Notes: generated by a model from the sequence alone, not told the origin. A DNA stretch of 26,649 nt from CAYRIF01 sp964424205 (GCA_964424205.1 CAYRIF010000009.1:1-26649), one strand, 5' to 3'; numbered from the stretch's first letter, positions 7,595 to 15,962 are shown. Made by a program: numbers and translations.

Positions 7595-8572
7595 TTAAAA
7601 AACAAGGGTTAATTCAATACTATACCGTTCTTTGGTTTCTTCTATTTTCAGTTGATGTTTTTCTGGATACATTAAATCTAAACGTTTCTTAGCGTTTTGT
7701 AATCCAATGCCACTTTTTCCTTTTTCTAAGTCCTTCTCTTTCAAACTAACTTCATCAATTGAATTGACGCACTTAAATATTAGTTTTTCAGCATTCACAT
7801 GCAAGTCCACCAACACTTTACTTATGTTACTTTTGTTTGTTCCCAGGTGCTTGAATGCATTTTCCACAAACACAATAAGCAACATGGGGGCAATACTACA
7901 TGCCTCCATCTTCCCTTTGCAATTAAACTCAATATCAGTTTGATCTTCTAGTCTAATTCTCTCCAATGATACATAATTTTCTAAGTATTGAATTTCCTTT
8001 TCAATTGGCACAAACAATTCTTTTGTATCGTACAAACTATACCGCAGCAGGTCTGACAGTTTCAACATCAAATCAGGCAACTTATCAGATTTCACAACTG
8101 ATAATCCATATAGATTATTTAACGTGTTAAATAGAAAATGCGGGTTAAGTTGCGCCTTCAATAATTTCAACTCTGCCTCTTTTTCTTGCTGCCTTCGCTC
8201 AAAACTATCACGCGCAATTTTGATGGCTGCACCAAAAAATACTGATAAAAACATTACTCCTGAAAAATTGACAAACATTTTCCATTCAAAATCTTGCGCT
8301 AAGGTATCAGAAATAAAATACACCGCAATAGCCGTCCAAATCAATATGTTTACCACAAACAAAATGGTAAAAACAATCGGCTTTCTTTTAAAGTAAGGAA
8401 GGATAAAAAAGTTGTTTATATATATGGAAGGAGCTAGCAGCGCCATCGCAAAAATGGCTGCTACAAATTTATTCTCCGCCTGAATAGTTCCTAACAAAAT
8501 GATAAATAAGCACGACCAAATAAATACATTCTGTATAACTCTATTGTCTATCCAACGATCAATTTTTGACAT
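7595..8572 (-). CDS. LytS-like sensor histidine kinase (His_kinase family)
   Basis: A 325-residue kinase. There are four membrane helices (about residues 15-31, 36-58, 66-88 and 100-119) with almost no extracytoplasmic domain. A coiled linker (RDSFERRQQEKEAELKLLKA) leads to the His_kinase motif QLNPHFLFNTLNNL with His145. FVENAFKHLG is the N box and GKSGIGLQNAKKRL the G box of the ATPase domain. With so little outside the membrane, the signal is likely sensed within the bilayer or supplied by a partner protein. The ATG is preceded by a Bacteroidota -7 box on the minus strand at 8595-8602, and the cognate regulator follows after two bases. Confidence 0.93.
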   Translation of the reverse strand: MSKIDRWIDNRVIQNVFIWSCLFIILLGTIQAENKFVAAIFAMALLAPSIYINNFFILPYFKRKPIVFTILFVVNILIWTAIAVYFISDTLAQDFEWKMFVNFSGVMFLSVFFGAAIKIARDSFERRQQEKEAELKLLKAQLNPHFLFNTLNNLYGLSVVKSDKLPDLMLKLSDLLRYSLYDTKELFVPIEKEIQYLENYVSLERIRLEDQTDIEFNCKGKMEACSIAPMLLIVFVENAFKHLGTNKSNISKVLVDLHVNAEKLIFKCVNSIDEVSLKEKDLEKGKSGIGLQNAKKRLDLMYPEKHQLKIEETKERYSIELTLVF

Positions 8573-8594
8573 TTTTCTTCTTTAATAATTTTTT

Positions 8595-8602
8595 CAAAAG
8601 TA
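8595..8602 (-). promoter_or_regulatory. -7 element for the LytS/LytTR operon
   Basis: On the minus strand these bases read TACTTTTG, an exact fit to TAnnTTTG. It lies 22 bases before the kinase ATG. No clear TTTG is seen at the -33 distance, so the promoter may be weak or activator-dependent. Confidence 0.45.
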
Positions 8603-8654
8603 GTCTTTTTTAATAATTCTCATGCTTTTTAGTGATGACCGGTGCTCTTTTCCA

Positions 8655-8665
8655 TTTGAACAGTT
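8655..8665 (+). promoter_or_regulatory. Candidate LytTR half-site 1 (TTTGAACAGTT)
   Basis: TTTGAACAGTT here and at 8748-8758 are exact copies 93 bp apart in the divergent region. ACAGTT is the core of known LytTR sites such as those bound by AgrA. This copy lies just over 50 bases upstream of the kinase -7 box. Assignment to the encoded regulator is inference. Confidence 0.4.
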
Positions 8666-8747
8666 CCTTTTTACTGATATGAAGGGTTATAGCGCTTTAT
8701 CATCTCCCCATCGCCATACATCATTCTTTTTTTTGTTCCACCATTGG

Positions 8748-8758
8748 TTTGAACAGTT
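8748..8758 (+). promoter_or_regulatory. Candidate LytTR half-site 2 (TTTGAACAGTT)
   Basis: This second exact copy of TTTGAACAGTT sits 47 bases before the ATG of the serine hydrolase, a position suited to activation or repression of that gene. No partner copy is visible at the usual spacing of about one extra helical turn, so the two sites would have to act singly or by looping. Confidence 0.4.
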
Positions 8759-8805
8759 TTGAAGCATCAATTTAAAATTCACATTAACAATTAAACAAAA
8801 TAGAT

Positions 8806-10140
8806 ATGAAAACTTTAAAAATAATTACACTCGCATTTTGCTTGCTAATACAAGGCATTGCATTCAGTCAAGACAACAAATTACAAGTCATCAAAGAAAA
8901 ATATGATGCCACTCTAAAGGAACGAAACAAAGGAGTTGCCATCTTGGTTAAAAAAGACAATCGTACACACACTGCTAGCATAGGGAATTTTAACCTAACA
9001 GCACATAGCGTATTTAATATTGGTAGTGCCACCAAAACATTCACTGCAATCCTTTTGATGCAAGAAGTAGAAAAAGGAACTATAAAACTGACCGATAGCA
9101 TTGGCACTTACTTAACGCCAATCAAAAATGTAGATGGGTCGCTATCTATTCAAGCGCTAATGACACACGAAAGTGGCATTGCAGAAGTGATTGGAAGAAA
9201 TATTGAAGAAACTTTCTATGCTAAAAGTGACTCCCTGTATACAGTTCAACTGCTCAATCATGTAAGTGAAAATGACCCTGAAATGGTTGGGAAGTATGAT
9301 TATTGTAATACAAATTATTTTTTATTAGGGAAAATAATAGAAAAAATAACAGACCAAAGCTATTTTGACCTATTAAGAGAGCGGATTTTCATTCCTCTAA
9401 AAATGGATAAAACTTATCCATATGTTTATAAAAACATATCAAACCTAGCCACTCCCTATCATGAAGAAAAGGATGTAACAGAATATTTAGACTACCGGTA
9501 TTTTGCCAACATTGCCTATGCCGCAGGTAGCATCGCCTCTACCCTAACAGATATGGAAAAGTTTTATACTGCATTATTTGAAACAGATATTCTATTACAA
9601 AAAGAGACCGTAAAAACAATGATGAACGCAGGGAACGAATTTTACGGATTAGGCATCATGAAGTCGGAAAGTGATGGTGTAAAATACTATGGACACGGTG
9701 GCAATAACATTGGTTACGCATTTAGAAATTCATATGATCCCATTTCTAAAGACCTATTTCTAATATTCTCAAACACTAAAAATATTCCGCTAAAAGCAAC
9801 ACTCAAAAAAGATGTATTTTCTGTGCTAACAAGCAAAGAGATAAACAAAGCATTAGGTGGCATTTCAGCTAAAAATATGAAACGGTTCGCAGGGAAATAC
9901 CTATTAAAAGAAGCTAATCTGACATTCGAAATTATAAAGGAAGGTAATAAATTATTTCTATCAGTTGAGGCTCAAGGCATTAAAAGTTTGCTCACCCAAA
10001 CGAACGAAACTACGCTGACCGATAGTACCGTAGGCGCAACTATAGAATATTTGGAGGGAGAAGAAGACTTATTAAAATTTAGTCAGAATGGATATGAAAC
10101 AAAACTTCATCGCATTAATGCTGATGAGCCATCTAAATAA
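8806..10140 (+). CDS. Secreted serine hydrolase (class C beta-lactamase/DD-peptidase fold)
   Basis: A 444-residue protein with a Sec signal peptide ending at IAFSQ (about residue 22). The catalytic triad motifs of the penicillin-binding/beta-lactamase class C fold are complete: S74-A-T-K77 in NIGSATKTFTAIL, Y166-C-N168, and H297-G-G in YYGHGGNNIGYAF. The last ~100 residues (from about 350) form a separate beta-rich domain common in such esterase/peptidase-like hydrolases. It acts in the periplasm or at the cell surface. The substrate may be D-amino-acid peptides, esters or beta-lactams and cannot be set from sequence. It is divergent from the LytS/LytTR genes, with the TTTGAACAGTT repeats between them, so it is a likely target of that system. 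Confidence 0.88.
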   Translation: MKTLKIITLAFCLLIQGIAFSQDNKLQVIKEKYDATLKERNKGVAILVKKDNRTHTASIGNFNLTAHSVFNIGSATKTFTAILLMQEVEKGTIKLTDSIGTYLTPIKNVDGSLSIQALMTHESGIAEVIGRNIEETFYAKSDSLYTVQLLNHVSENDPEMVGKYDYCNTNYFLLGKIIEKITDQSYFDLLRERIFIPLKMDKTYPYVYKNISNLATPYHEEKDVTEYLDYRYFANIAYAAGSIASTLTDMEKFYTALFETDILLQKETVKTMMNAGNEFYGLGIMKSESDGVKYYGHGGNNIGYAFRNSYDPISKDLFLIFSNTKNIPLKATLKKDVFSVLTSKEINKALGGISAKNMKRFAGKYLLKEANLTFEIIKEGNKLFLSVEAQGIKSLLTQTNETTLTDSTVGATIEYLEGEEDLLKFSQNGYETKLHRINADEPSK

Positions 10141-10144
10141 GTTA

Positions 10145-10306
10145 CTACGCCATGGTCTGTGTCTCCACAGACTATATCACAACTTCAAAAAATAGTCTAT
10201 GAGGACACAGAAAATGGATAAAAAACTACGCCATGGTCTGTGTCTTCACAGACCATATCGTAACTTCAAAAAGTGGTCTATGAGGAGACAGGACATGGAT
10301 AAGAGA
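10145..10306 (+). repeat. Two tandem 81-bp units with nested palindromes
   Basis: Units 10145-10225 and 10226-10306 are identical at about 70 of 81 positions. Each can fold a 10-bp hairpin (ATGGTCTGTG / CACAGAYYAT; 10152-10175 and 10233-10256) or, exclusively of it, a second stem (10169-10175 with 10192-10198; 10250-10256 with 10273-10279). One base pair of the second stem changes from T-A in unit 1 to C-G in unit 2. The same GGTCTGTG/CACAGACC palindrome recurs at 25580-25602. It probably belongs to a dispersed REP-like family. No ORF is present. Confidence 0.75.
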
Positions 10307-10358
10307 CCAGGACATAAGACTTAGCACATTGTACTTAACACATAAGACATACAAAAAA
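10307..10358 (+). other. Low-complexity leader with CATAAGAC repeats
   Basis: Short imperfect repeats of GACATAAGAC / ACATAAGACAT fill the stretch between the palindromic repeats and the ABC ATPase. A similar AGACATAAGGG word appears after topA (near 15884). No clear TAnnTTTG promoter was seen. The TTG at 10329 opens the ATPase reading frame but encodes this repeat and is not a credible start. Confidence 0.4.
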
Positions 10359-11219
10359 ATGAAACTAGACATTCAAAACGTATCCAAGCGATACAACAAA
10401 AACAAATACGGCATAAAAGATTTTTCCATCACGATAGAAAAAGGAATACTAGGACTACTCGGACCAAACGGTGCAGGAAAATCCACCTTACTAAAAATGA
10501 TAGCAACCGTAAGCAAGCCAACAAACGGATCTATTATTTTAAACAAAAATAACATTGTAAAAGATGCCAATTATATGCGGCAACAGTTAGGGTTTCTCCC
10601 ACAAGATTTTGGTGTATATCCAAACCTAAATGCCTATGAATTTTTAGAATACATGGCAGCGATGAAAGGGCTAGGCGGGAAGAATTTAAGAGCTAGAATC
10701 ACACAATTACTAGAAGGCTTAAACTTAATAGATGCGGCAGACAAGCCGATAGGAAGCTATTCTGGGGGAATGAAGCAGCGTGTGGGCATTGCTCAAGCAC
10801 TATTAAACAATCCAAAAATCGTTATTTTCGATGAACCCACAGTGGGTTTGGATCCTGAAGAGCGTATTCGATTTAGAAATTTGATTTCAGACTTAGCCAA
10901 TGACTGCATCGTCATATTATCGTCGCATATTGTTTCAGATATTGATGCCATTGCAGATGAGGTTGCCATTATGAAAAATGGGGAACTGCTGACCAAAGGT
11001 CATCAAGAAAATATCATAAAATTGGTGGTAGGAAAAGTATTTGAAACAAGCATTGACAAAGGAGAATTGTCAGATTTTAAGGCTAACCAAATAATAGTGA
11101 GCACCAAACGGAAGCAAGAAAAGTTATTGGTGAGGTATATTTCTGATTGCCCAATTGAAAATTCCATTCCTAAGGAAGCAAACCTAGAGGATGCCTACCT
11201 ATACGTAACTAAAAATTAA
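10359..11219 (+). CDS. ABC transporter ATP-binding subunit
   Basis: A 286-residue ATPase of the ABC-2 exporter type. From the ATG at 10359 the motifs are Walker A GPNGAGKS (35-42), Q-loop LPQDFG, signature YSGGMKQR (134-141), Walker B KIVIFDEPTVGLDP (153-166) and the H-loop SSH (188-190). A C-terminal segment of about 80 residues lies beyond the nucleotide domain. An upstream TTG frame would add ten residues from a repetitive leader (YLTHKTYKK) and is rejected, because MKLDIQNVSKRY is the normal family beginning. The permease follows 24 bases later. The substrate is unknown. The nearby LytTR system may control it, as such systems often control ABC exporters (inference). Confidence 0.92.
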   Translation: MKLDIQNVSKRYNKNKYGIKDFSITIEKGILGLLGPNGAGKSTLLKMIATVSKPTNGSIILNKNNIVKDANYMRQQLGFLPQDFGVYPNLNAYEFLEYMAAMKGLGGKNLRARITQLLEGLNLIDAADKPIGSYSGGMKQRVGIAQALLNNPKIVIFDEPTVGLDPEERIRFRNLISDLANDCIVILSSHIVSDIDAIADEVAIMKNGELLTKGHQENIIKLVVGKVFETSIDKGELSDFKANQIIVSTKRKQEKLLVRYISDCPIENSIPKEANLEDAYLYVTKN

Positions 11220-11243
11220 TACCAAAATCTAACTTCAATACTC

Positions 11244-12776
11244 ATGAACTCATTCCTAACAACCGTGAAATTCGACTACCTGCAACGAACGAGAAGCTAT
11301 GCATTTCTAATCACATTATGCATCAGTTTAGCGACAGCTTATACCTTTGTTCCAGAACCAAATGCCGCCTATTCCACCATCAGAATTGGCAATTATCAAG
11401 GCGTTTATAATGCCGCTTGGTTTGGTTATGTAACCGCCATCATGACCGCTTCATTTTTATCCTTAATCGGATTTTACTTGGTAAATAGCAGCATCAAAAA
11501 TGATCAAGACACAAAAGTTGGGCAAATCGTTTCCGCTACAAAATTTACAAACTTCAAGTACTTGCTATCCAAGGTGTTGAGCAATTTTTTAGTACTGATC
11601 ACCATTGGCATAACCGTTTTTGGCATGAGTATTTCCTTGTTCTTTTTGTACAATGACGGCTTTACTTTTGAAATATTATCCTTTGTGAAACCATATGTTT
11701 TTATCACGTTCCCAGCGCTGTTTGTTATTGCCGCATTAGCCATTCTTTTTGAGGTCATTTTAGGAAGGTTTTCTATCATTCAAAATGTTGCTTTCTTCTT
11801 CTTATTCACAGCCTCCATGACATTTTTTATGGCTCATCAGGTAAGTGCTAATTATGATATTTTTGGCGGAAAAATTGTCACCACACAAATGGAAGCACAA
11901 GTGAATGCAATACTACAATCCAAAGAATATGCAAGTCTATCTATTGGTTTTACTAACGGCCCAACGCCTAAAAAATTCTACTTCAGCGGCATTGATTTTC
12001 CGATGTCATTTATTCTAAGTCGTTTATTATGGATGCTTTTAGGAATCATATTAATCGCCATTACCGCTCCGTTTTTTCACAGGTTTAATATAAAAGAAAG
12101 GGTATCGACAAAAAAAACAGAAACAGTTATTAAAGAACAGAAAACAACCAAAGAGATTCTTCTATCAGACTTACCAAAATCACAAATCAATTATGGCATT
12201 TTTCCTTTGCTAAAAACAGAGTTATTGCTACTTTTCAGACAAGGACAAAAATGGTTATGGCTTTTAAATCTAGGAGGCATGCTATTTTTAGCATTCCTGT
12301 CCATCAACATTGCTCATCAGATTATCCTACCCATCCTTTGGTTTTTCCAAGTGAGTAGGCTTGCGGCACTTACCACCAAAGAAGTCAGCAACCATGTGCA
12401 CTATTTTGCATGCTCGTCTTACAAACCATTGAGCCGCTTATTGACTTCTCAATTGCTAGCAGGAATAATATTGATGGTTTTTCTAGCAACTCCATTAATC
12501 CTACGACTAGGTTTGATGGTAAATTACTCTGGAGTACTTTCAGTTATTTTTGGTGGAGTTTTTATTGTACTATTTGCAGCAATACTAGGCATACTAACCA
12601 AAGGAAAAAAACTGTTTGAGGTGCTATTTTTCATGCTCACCTATGCAAACATCAACGGTATCCAATGCTTAGATTACTTTGGTGCAACAGGTCAGAATAT
12701 AAGTTATGTTTTAGTGTTAATATTAGGTTTCGCTAGCATAAGTTTTTTTGTACGAAAGTATGAGATGAACAGGTAA
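11244..12776 (+). CDS. ABC-2 type permease subunit
   Basis: A 510-residue membrane protein in two halves, each with about six membrane segments (residues ~20-270 and ~335-505). A charged cytoplasmic linker (RFNIKERVSTKKTETVIKEQKTTKEILL) separates them. The long extracytoplasmic loop after helix 1 (VPEPNAAYSTIRIGNYQGVYNAAWFG) and the pairing with an adjacent ATPase identify an ABC-2-like exporter in which one chain carries both halves. The exported compound is unknown. No further subunit or membrane-fusion protein is nearby, so it probably works as an ATPase dimer plus this permease. Confidence 0.85.
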   Translation: MNSFLTTVKFDYLQRTRSYAFLITLCISLATAYTFVPEPNAAYSTIRIGNYQGVYNAAWFGYVTAIMTASFLSLIGFYLVNSSIKNDQDTKVGQIVSATKFTNFKYLLSKVLSNFLVLITIGITVFGMSISLFFLYNDGFTFEILSFVKPYVFITFPALFVIAALAILFEVILGRFSIIQNVAFFFLFTASMTFFMAHQVSANYDIFGGKIVTTQMEAQVNAILQSKEYASLSIGFTNGPTPKKFYFSGIDFPMSFILSRLLWMLLGIILIAITAPFFHRFNIKERVSTKKTETVIKEQKTTKEILLSDLPKSQINYGIFPLLKTELLLLFRQGQKWLWLLNLGGMLFLAFLSINIAHQIILPILWFFQVSRLAALTTKEVSNHVHYFACSSYKPLSRLLTSQLLAGIILMVFLATPLILRLGLMVNYSGVLSVIFGGVFIVLFAAILGILTKGKKLFEVLFFMLTYANINGIQCLDYFGATGQNISYVLVLILGFASISFFVRKYEMNR

Positions 12777-12796
12777 TGTCAATTTTTACTATTTTT

Positions 12797-12825
12797 TTTG
12801 ACATAAAGTATAGCTTTCTGTCAAA
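12797..12825. other. Hairpin after the ABC permease
   Basis: TTTGACA (12797-12803) and AAAG (12805-12808) pair with CTTT (12814-12817) and TGTCAAA (12819-12825) around a five-base loop with one mismatch. It is preceded by a T-run but not followed by one, so it is not a standard intrinsic terminator on either strand. It may serve as a 3' stabiliser or a protein-binding site. Confidence 0.5.
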
Positions 12826-12870
12826 TTCCTCAGTAAACAATATATCCTTTTAATTCAACAAATTCCTCTG

Positions 12871-12878
12871 TATATTTG
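12871..12878 (+). promoter_or_regulatory. -7 element of the toxin-antitoxin operon
   Basis: TATATTTG matches TAnnTTTG exactly, with only TTTT (12848-12851) at the -33 distance. It is embedded in an AT-rich near-palindrome (TGTATATTTGTATATA) that might be the autoregulatory site of the antitoxin. Confidence 0.5.
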
Positions 12879-12914
12879 TATATAAATCAGAAATTAGGTA
12901 GAATATAACAAATT

Positions 12915-13121
12915 ATGAAAGTATTGCTAGAGATAAAGGATAACAAAGCATTTCACTTAATCCAAGTGCTTAAAAGTTTGCCGTATGTAAAAACAAGACA
13001 ATTGACGGATGCTAAAGCACAACTAATGAGTGAACTCCGAGAGGCTGCGGAAGAGATAGAATTGATTAGAAAAGGAAAAAAGAAAGTGCGCAATGTTGAA
13101 GATTTTTTAAATGAATTATAG
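12915..13121 (+). CDS. Antitoxin-like protein of a RelE/ParE-type pair
   Basis: A 68-residue protein with a short beta-like start (MKVLLEIKDNKAFHLIQVLKSL) and a long charged helix (KAQLMSELREAAEEIELIRKGKKKVRNVEDFLNEL). The sequence style and position, directly before and overlapping a RelE-like toxin by 11 bases, match small Bacteroidota antitoxins. The helical C-terminus would wrap the toxin. No standard DNA-binding fold is obvious, so autoregulation is uncertain. Since the toxin frame is broken (see 13111-13441), this protein may now be an orphan antitoxin that could still neutralise related toxins. Confidence 0.65.
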   Translation: MKVLLEIKDNKAFHLIQVLKSLPYVKTRQLTDAKAQLMSELREAAEEIELIRKGKKKVRNVEDFLNEL

Positions 13122-13441
13122 TGTTAAGTCGATTGAGGTTTTTGAACGTCAAGCAAAGCGGCTAATTAAAAAATATCCTTCATTAAAGGCAGAGTTATTT
13201 GATCTATCCAAACAACTCAAAGAAAATCCAAATAAAGGAACAGCAATTGGTAAAAGTTGCTACAAAATACGACTAGCTATAAAATCAAAAGAGAAAGGAA
13301 AATCTGGTGGCCCAAGAGTAATCACCAATTTTATGGTTTGATAATATCATTTACTTACTCTCCATTTATGACAAGTCAAATAAAGAAAATTTGACGGGTA
13401 AAGAACTACTAGAACTTTTGGGATTTGTTACAAATTCATAA
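13111..13441 (+). pseudogene. RelE/ParE-family toxin, frameshifted near residue 76
   Basis: The frame from ATG 13111 reads a normal RelE/ParE start (FERQAKRLIKKYPSLKAELF, then CYKIRLAIKSKEKGKSGGPR and VITNFMV) and hits TGA at 13339-13341. One base over, the missing end continues to a stop at 13439-13441: NIIYLLSIYDKSNKENLTGK, then ELLELLGFVTNS. Removing one T from GTTTGAT would give FMVDNIIYLLSIYDK, the family's usual last strand. So one inserted base separates about 76 and about 33 codons of an otherwise complete ~109-residue toxin. Without the final strand and helix the short product is probably inactive. A sequencing error or ribosomal frameshifting are the alternatives. Confidence 0.75.
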
Positions 13442-13478
13442 ATATTTCAACCATGTAGGACATTAATAAACATTCACA

Positions 13479-13511
13479 TTTGCTTTATTTCAAAAAAATT
13501 ATTGATATTTG
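13479..13511 (+). promoter_or_regulatory. Promoter of topA
   Basis: TTTG at 13479-13482, then 21 bases, then GATATTTG at 13504-13511 (one mismatch to TAnnTTTG). The ATG of topA is at 13541. No operator was seen. Confidence 0.5.
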
Positions 13512-13540
13512 AGCCTAATTTTTAAAAATAAACTCAGAGC

Positions 13541-15856
13541 ATGTCCAAGAACCTAGTCATAGTAGAGTCCCCTGCAAAAGCAAAAACCATAGAAAACTAT
13601 CTCGGAAAAGAATATAAAGTATCCTCGAGTTTTGGACACGTCAGAGACCTACAAAAAGGAAACAATGCCATTGATGTAGAAAATGGCTTTGAACCAACCT
13701 ATGTAGTATCTCCTGATAAAACAAAAGTAATTAAGGAACTGAAAAAATTAGCCAAAGATGCAGAGACTATCTACCTAGCAAGTGATGATGACCGTGAGGG
13801 AGAGGCTATTTCATGGCACTTAAAAGAGGTGTTACAATTAGATAATGCCAAAACCAAGCGAATTGTTTTTAGAGAAATTACAAAAGGTGCCATTCAAAAA
13901 GCGATTGAAAATCCAAGGGACATAGACATTGATTTGGTCAATGCACAGCAAGCTCGAAGAATTCTCGACAGGTTGGTGGGGTTTGAACTTTCCCCTATTC
14001 TATGGAAAAAAATAAAAACCGGACTTTCGGCAGGAAGGGTACAATCGGTAGCAGTGAGGTTGGTAGTGGAGAAAGAAAGAAGCATTGATGAATTTGTTCC
14101 AAAGACTTCCTTCAGAGTGACTGCCCTCTTTAAACTAGATGGTGGAAAAGAATTAGCCGCTGATTTACCCAAAAAATTTGCGACGGAAGAAGAAGTAAAT
14201 GCCTTTTTAGAAAACTGCATTGGTTCAGATTTTTCTATCAAGGATTTACAAAAGAAACCTGCAAAAAAATCTCCTGCACCACCGTTCACTACTTCTACAC
14301 TACAACAAGAAGCAAGTAGAAAATTGGGGTACTCGGTATTGCAAACCATGACATTGGCACAAAAACTCTATGAGCAGGGTAAAATCTCCTATATGAGAAC
14401 TGACTCCGTGAACCTATCTCAAACAGCTATTAAAAGTGCTGCAGATCAAATAAAATCTGCCTATGGCGATGAGTTTTTTGAAGAAAGACATTTTAAAACC
14501 AAATCAAAAGGAGCGCAAGAGGCGCATGAGGCCATTAGACCTACCAATTTTTCAGAGAAAGTAGCATCAGACGATAACGGACAGCAACGTTTATATGATT
14601 TAATTTGGAAACGAGCCATCGCCTCGCAAATGGCAGATGCGCAATTAGAAAAAACAACGGTAACCATAGATGTCTCTGGTGCTGAAGAAAATTTCATTGC
14701 TAAAGGTGAAGTCATCACTTTCGAAGGGTTTTTGAAAGTATATATTGCCTCTACAGATGATGAAAACGAAGACGAAGACAGCAAAGGCATGTTGCCACCT
14801 TTGGCAATTGGAGAAGTGTTAGATTTAGACCACATCAAATCTCGCCAGGTATTCACAAGACATCCTGCCAGATTCACGGAAGCGAGCCTGGTAAAGCAAC
14901 TGGAAGAAATGGGCATCGGTCGTCCGTCTACTTATGCGCCAACCATTACTACCATTCAAAAAAGAGGGTATGTACTGAAAGAATCACGTGAAGGAAGAGA
15001 GCGAAAATATCGACAGTTAATCCTTGAAAGTGGAAAAATTTCAGCCACAGACCAAATGGAAAATACTGGAGCAGAAAACAAAAAACTTTTCCCTACCAAC
15101 ATAGCCATGGTTGTAAATGATTTTCTAGTGAAACATTTTACCGATGTTACTGATTACTCTTTCACCGCAAATATAGAGAAGAAATTTGATGACATTGCCG
15201 AAGGAAAAGATGAGTGGAATCATATGATTGGTTCTTTTTACAAAAAATTTCATCCGAAAGTAGAAAAAACCGAAACCCTTGATAGATCTGAGGTTGGATC
15301 AGTAAAACTAATTGGTATTGACCCTAAATCTGGTAAAAATATTTATGCTAAGCTCGGAAAATATGGCCCGTACGCTCAGATAGGAGAAAATGATGATGCA
15401 GAGAAACCAAAATATGCAGGCTTAAGAAACCATCAACTCATTGAAAAACTAACACTAGAAGAGGCCCTCGAATTATTTAAACTACCAAGAGAGGTAGGAG
15501 AATTTGAAGACAAAGTAATGATAGCAGCAATTGGCAGGTTTGGTCCCTATATAAGGCATGATGGAAAATTTTGTTCCATTCCGAAAGAATTAGATCCGCA
15601 TACCATCACAAAAGAAGAAGCCATTGAACTAGTCAAAGCAAAGCAAAAAGCAGATGCTGAGAAATTCATTAAGTCGTTTGATGAAAATCCTGATATACAA
15701 GTATTAAATGGAAGATATGGTCCTTATATAAAAGCAGGAAAAAAGAATGTAAAAATTCCAAAAGATAAAGAGCCAAGTGAACTTACGCTTGAAGAATGCC
15801 TTACATTAGCGGCGGCTGCTCCTGCAAAAAAAGGAAGAGCTAGGAAAAAGAAATGA
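13541..15856 (+). CDS. topA: DNA topoisomerase I (type IA)
   Basis: A 771-residue enzyme that relaxes negative supercoils by single-strand passage. The TOPRIM domain opens with VIVESPAKAKTIENYLG and carries the metal-binding DDDREGEAISWHL. The cleavage domain has Tyr284 in KISYMRTDSVNLS, followed by EAHEAIRPT and the GIGRPSTYAPTI signature. Three glycine-aromatic repeats at the C-terminus (KLGKYGPYAQIG, IGRFGPYIRHDG, GRYGPYIKAGKKN) replace the cysteine zinc fingers of the E. coli enzyme; this layout is common in Bacteroidota. The protein ends in a basic tail (AKKGRARKKK). It is complete and transcribed alone from its own promoter. No terminator is visible before the hppA leader. Confidence 0.98.
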   Translation: MSKNLVIVESPAKAKTIENYLGKEYKVSSSFGHVRDLQKGNNAIDVENGFEPTYVVSPDKTKVIKELKKLAKDAETIYLASDDDREGEAISWHLKEVLQLDNAKTKRIVFREITKGAIQKAIENPRDIDIDLVNAQQARRILDRLVGFELSPILWKKIKTGLSAGRVQSVAVRLVVEKERSIDEFVPKTSFRVTALFKLDGGKELAADLPKKFATEEEVNAFLENCIGSDFSIKDLQKKPAKKSPAPPFTTSTLQQEASRKLGYSVLQTMTLAQKLYEQGKISYMRTDSVNLSQTAIKSAADQIKSAYGDEFFEERHFKTKSKGAQEAHEAIRPTNFSEKVASDDNGQQRLYDLIWKRAIASQMADAQLEKTTVTIDVSGAEENFIAKGEVITFEGFLKVYIASTDDENEDEDSKGMLPPLAIGEVLDLDHIKSRQVFTRHPARFTEASLVKQLEEMGIGRPSTYAPTITTIQKRGYVLKESREGRERKYRQLILESGKISATDQMENTGAENKKLFPTNIAMVVNDFLVKHFTDVTDYSFTANIEKKFDDIAEGKDEWNHMIGSFYKKFHPKVEKTETLDRSEVGSVKLIGIDPKSGKNIYAKLGKYGPYAQIGENDDAEKPKYAGLRNHQLIEKLTLEEALELFKLPREVGEFEDKVMIAAIGRFGPYIRHDGKFCSIPKELDPHTITKEEAIELVKAKQKADAEKFIKSFDENPDIQVLNGRYGPYIKAGKKNVKIPKDKEPSELTLEECLTLAAAAPAKKGRARKKK

Positions 15857-15915
15857 AGGACTAGGAATTAGGAACAAGAAATCAGACATAAGGGAAGAAT
15901 TTTTCATTATTTTTA

Positions 15916-15946
15916 TTTCAAAATAATAGATGAAATCCTATCTTTG
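15916..15946 (+). promoter_or_regulatory. Promoter of the membrane pyrophosphatase
   Basis: TATCTTTG (15939-15946) matches TAnnTTTG exactly, with TTTC (15916-15919) at the -33 distance. Transcription would start near 15952, giving a 5' leader of about 70 bases. Confidence 0.6.
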
Positions 15947-15962
15947 CAACCGTTTTAAAGTT

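Noticed and set aside
10329..10358. TTG start for the ABC ATPase
   Set aside because: The extra residues come from repetitive intergenic DNA; the ATG at 10359 matches the family start.
8806..12776. Serine hydrolase plus ABC exporter as a bacteriocin or lantibiotic system
   Set aside because: No precursor peptide, modification enzyme or peptidase-domain exporter is present; only a general LytTR-linked exporter can be supported.
12797..12825. Hairpin after the ABC permease as an intrinsic terminator
   Set aside because: No T-run follows it on either strand, so it was listed only as an unassigned hairpin.
12777..13441. Toxin-antitoxin region as part of a larger defence island
   Set aside because: It is flanked by an ABC exporter and topA; no restriction, nuclease or phage genes are near.
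13894..14916. Reverse-strand open frames within topA
   Set aside because: They lie wholly opposite conserved topoisomerase domains; low-complexity Ser/Leu-rich translations are typical of antisense frames.
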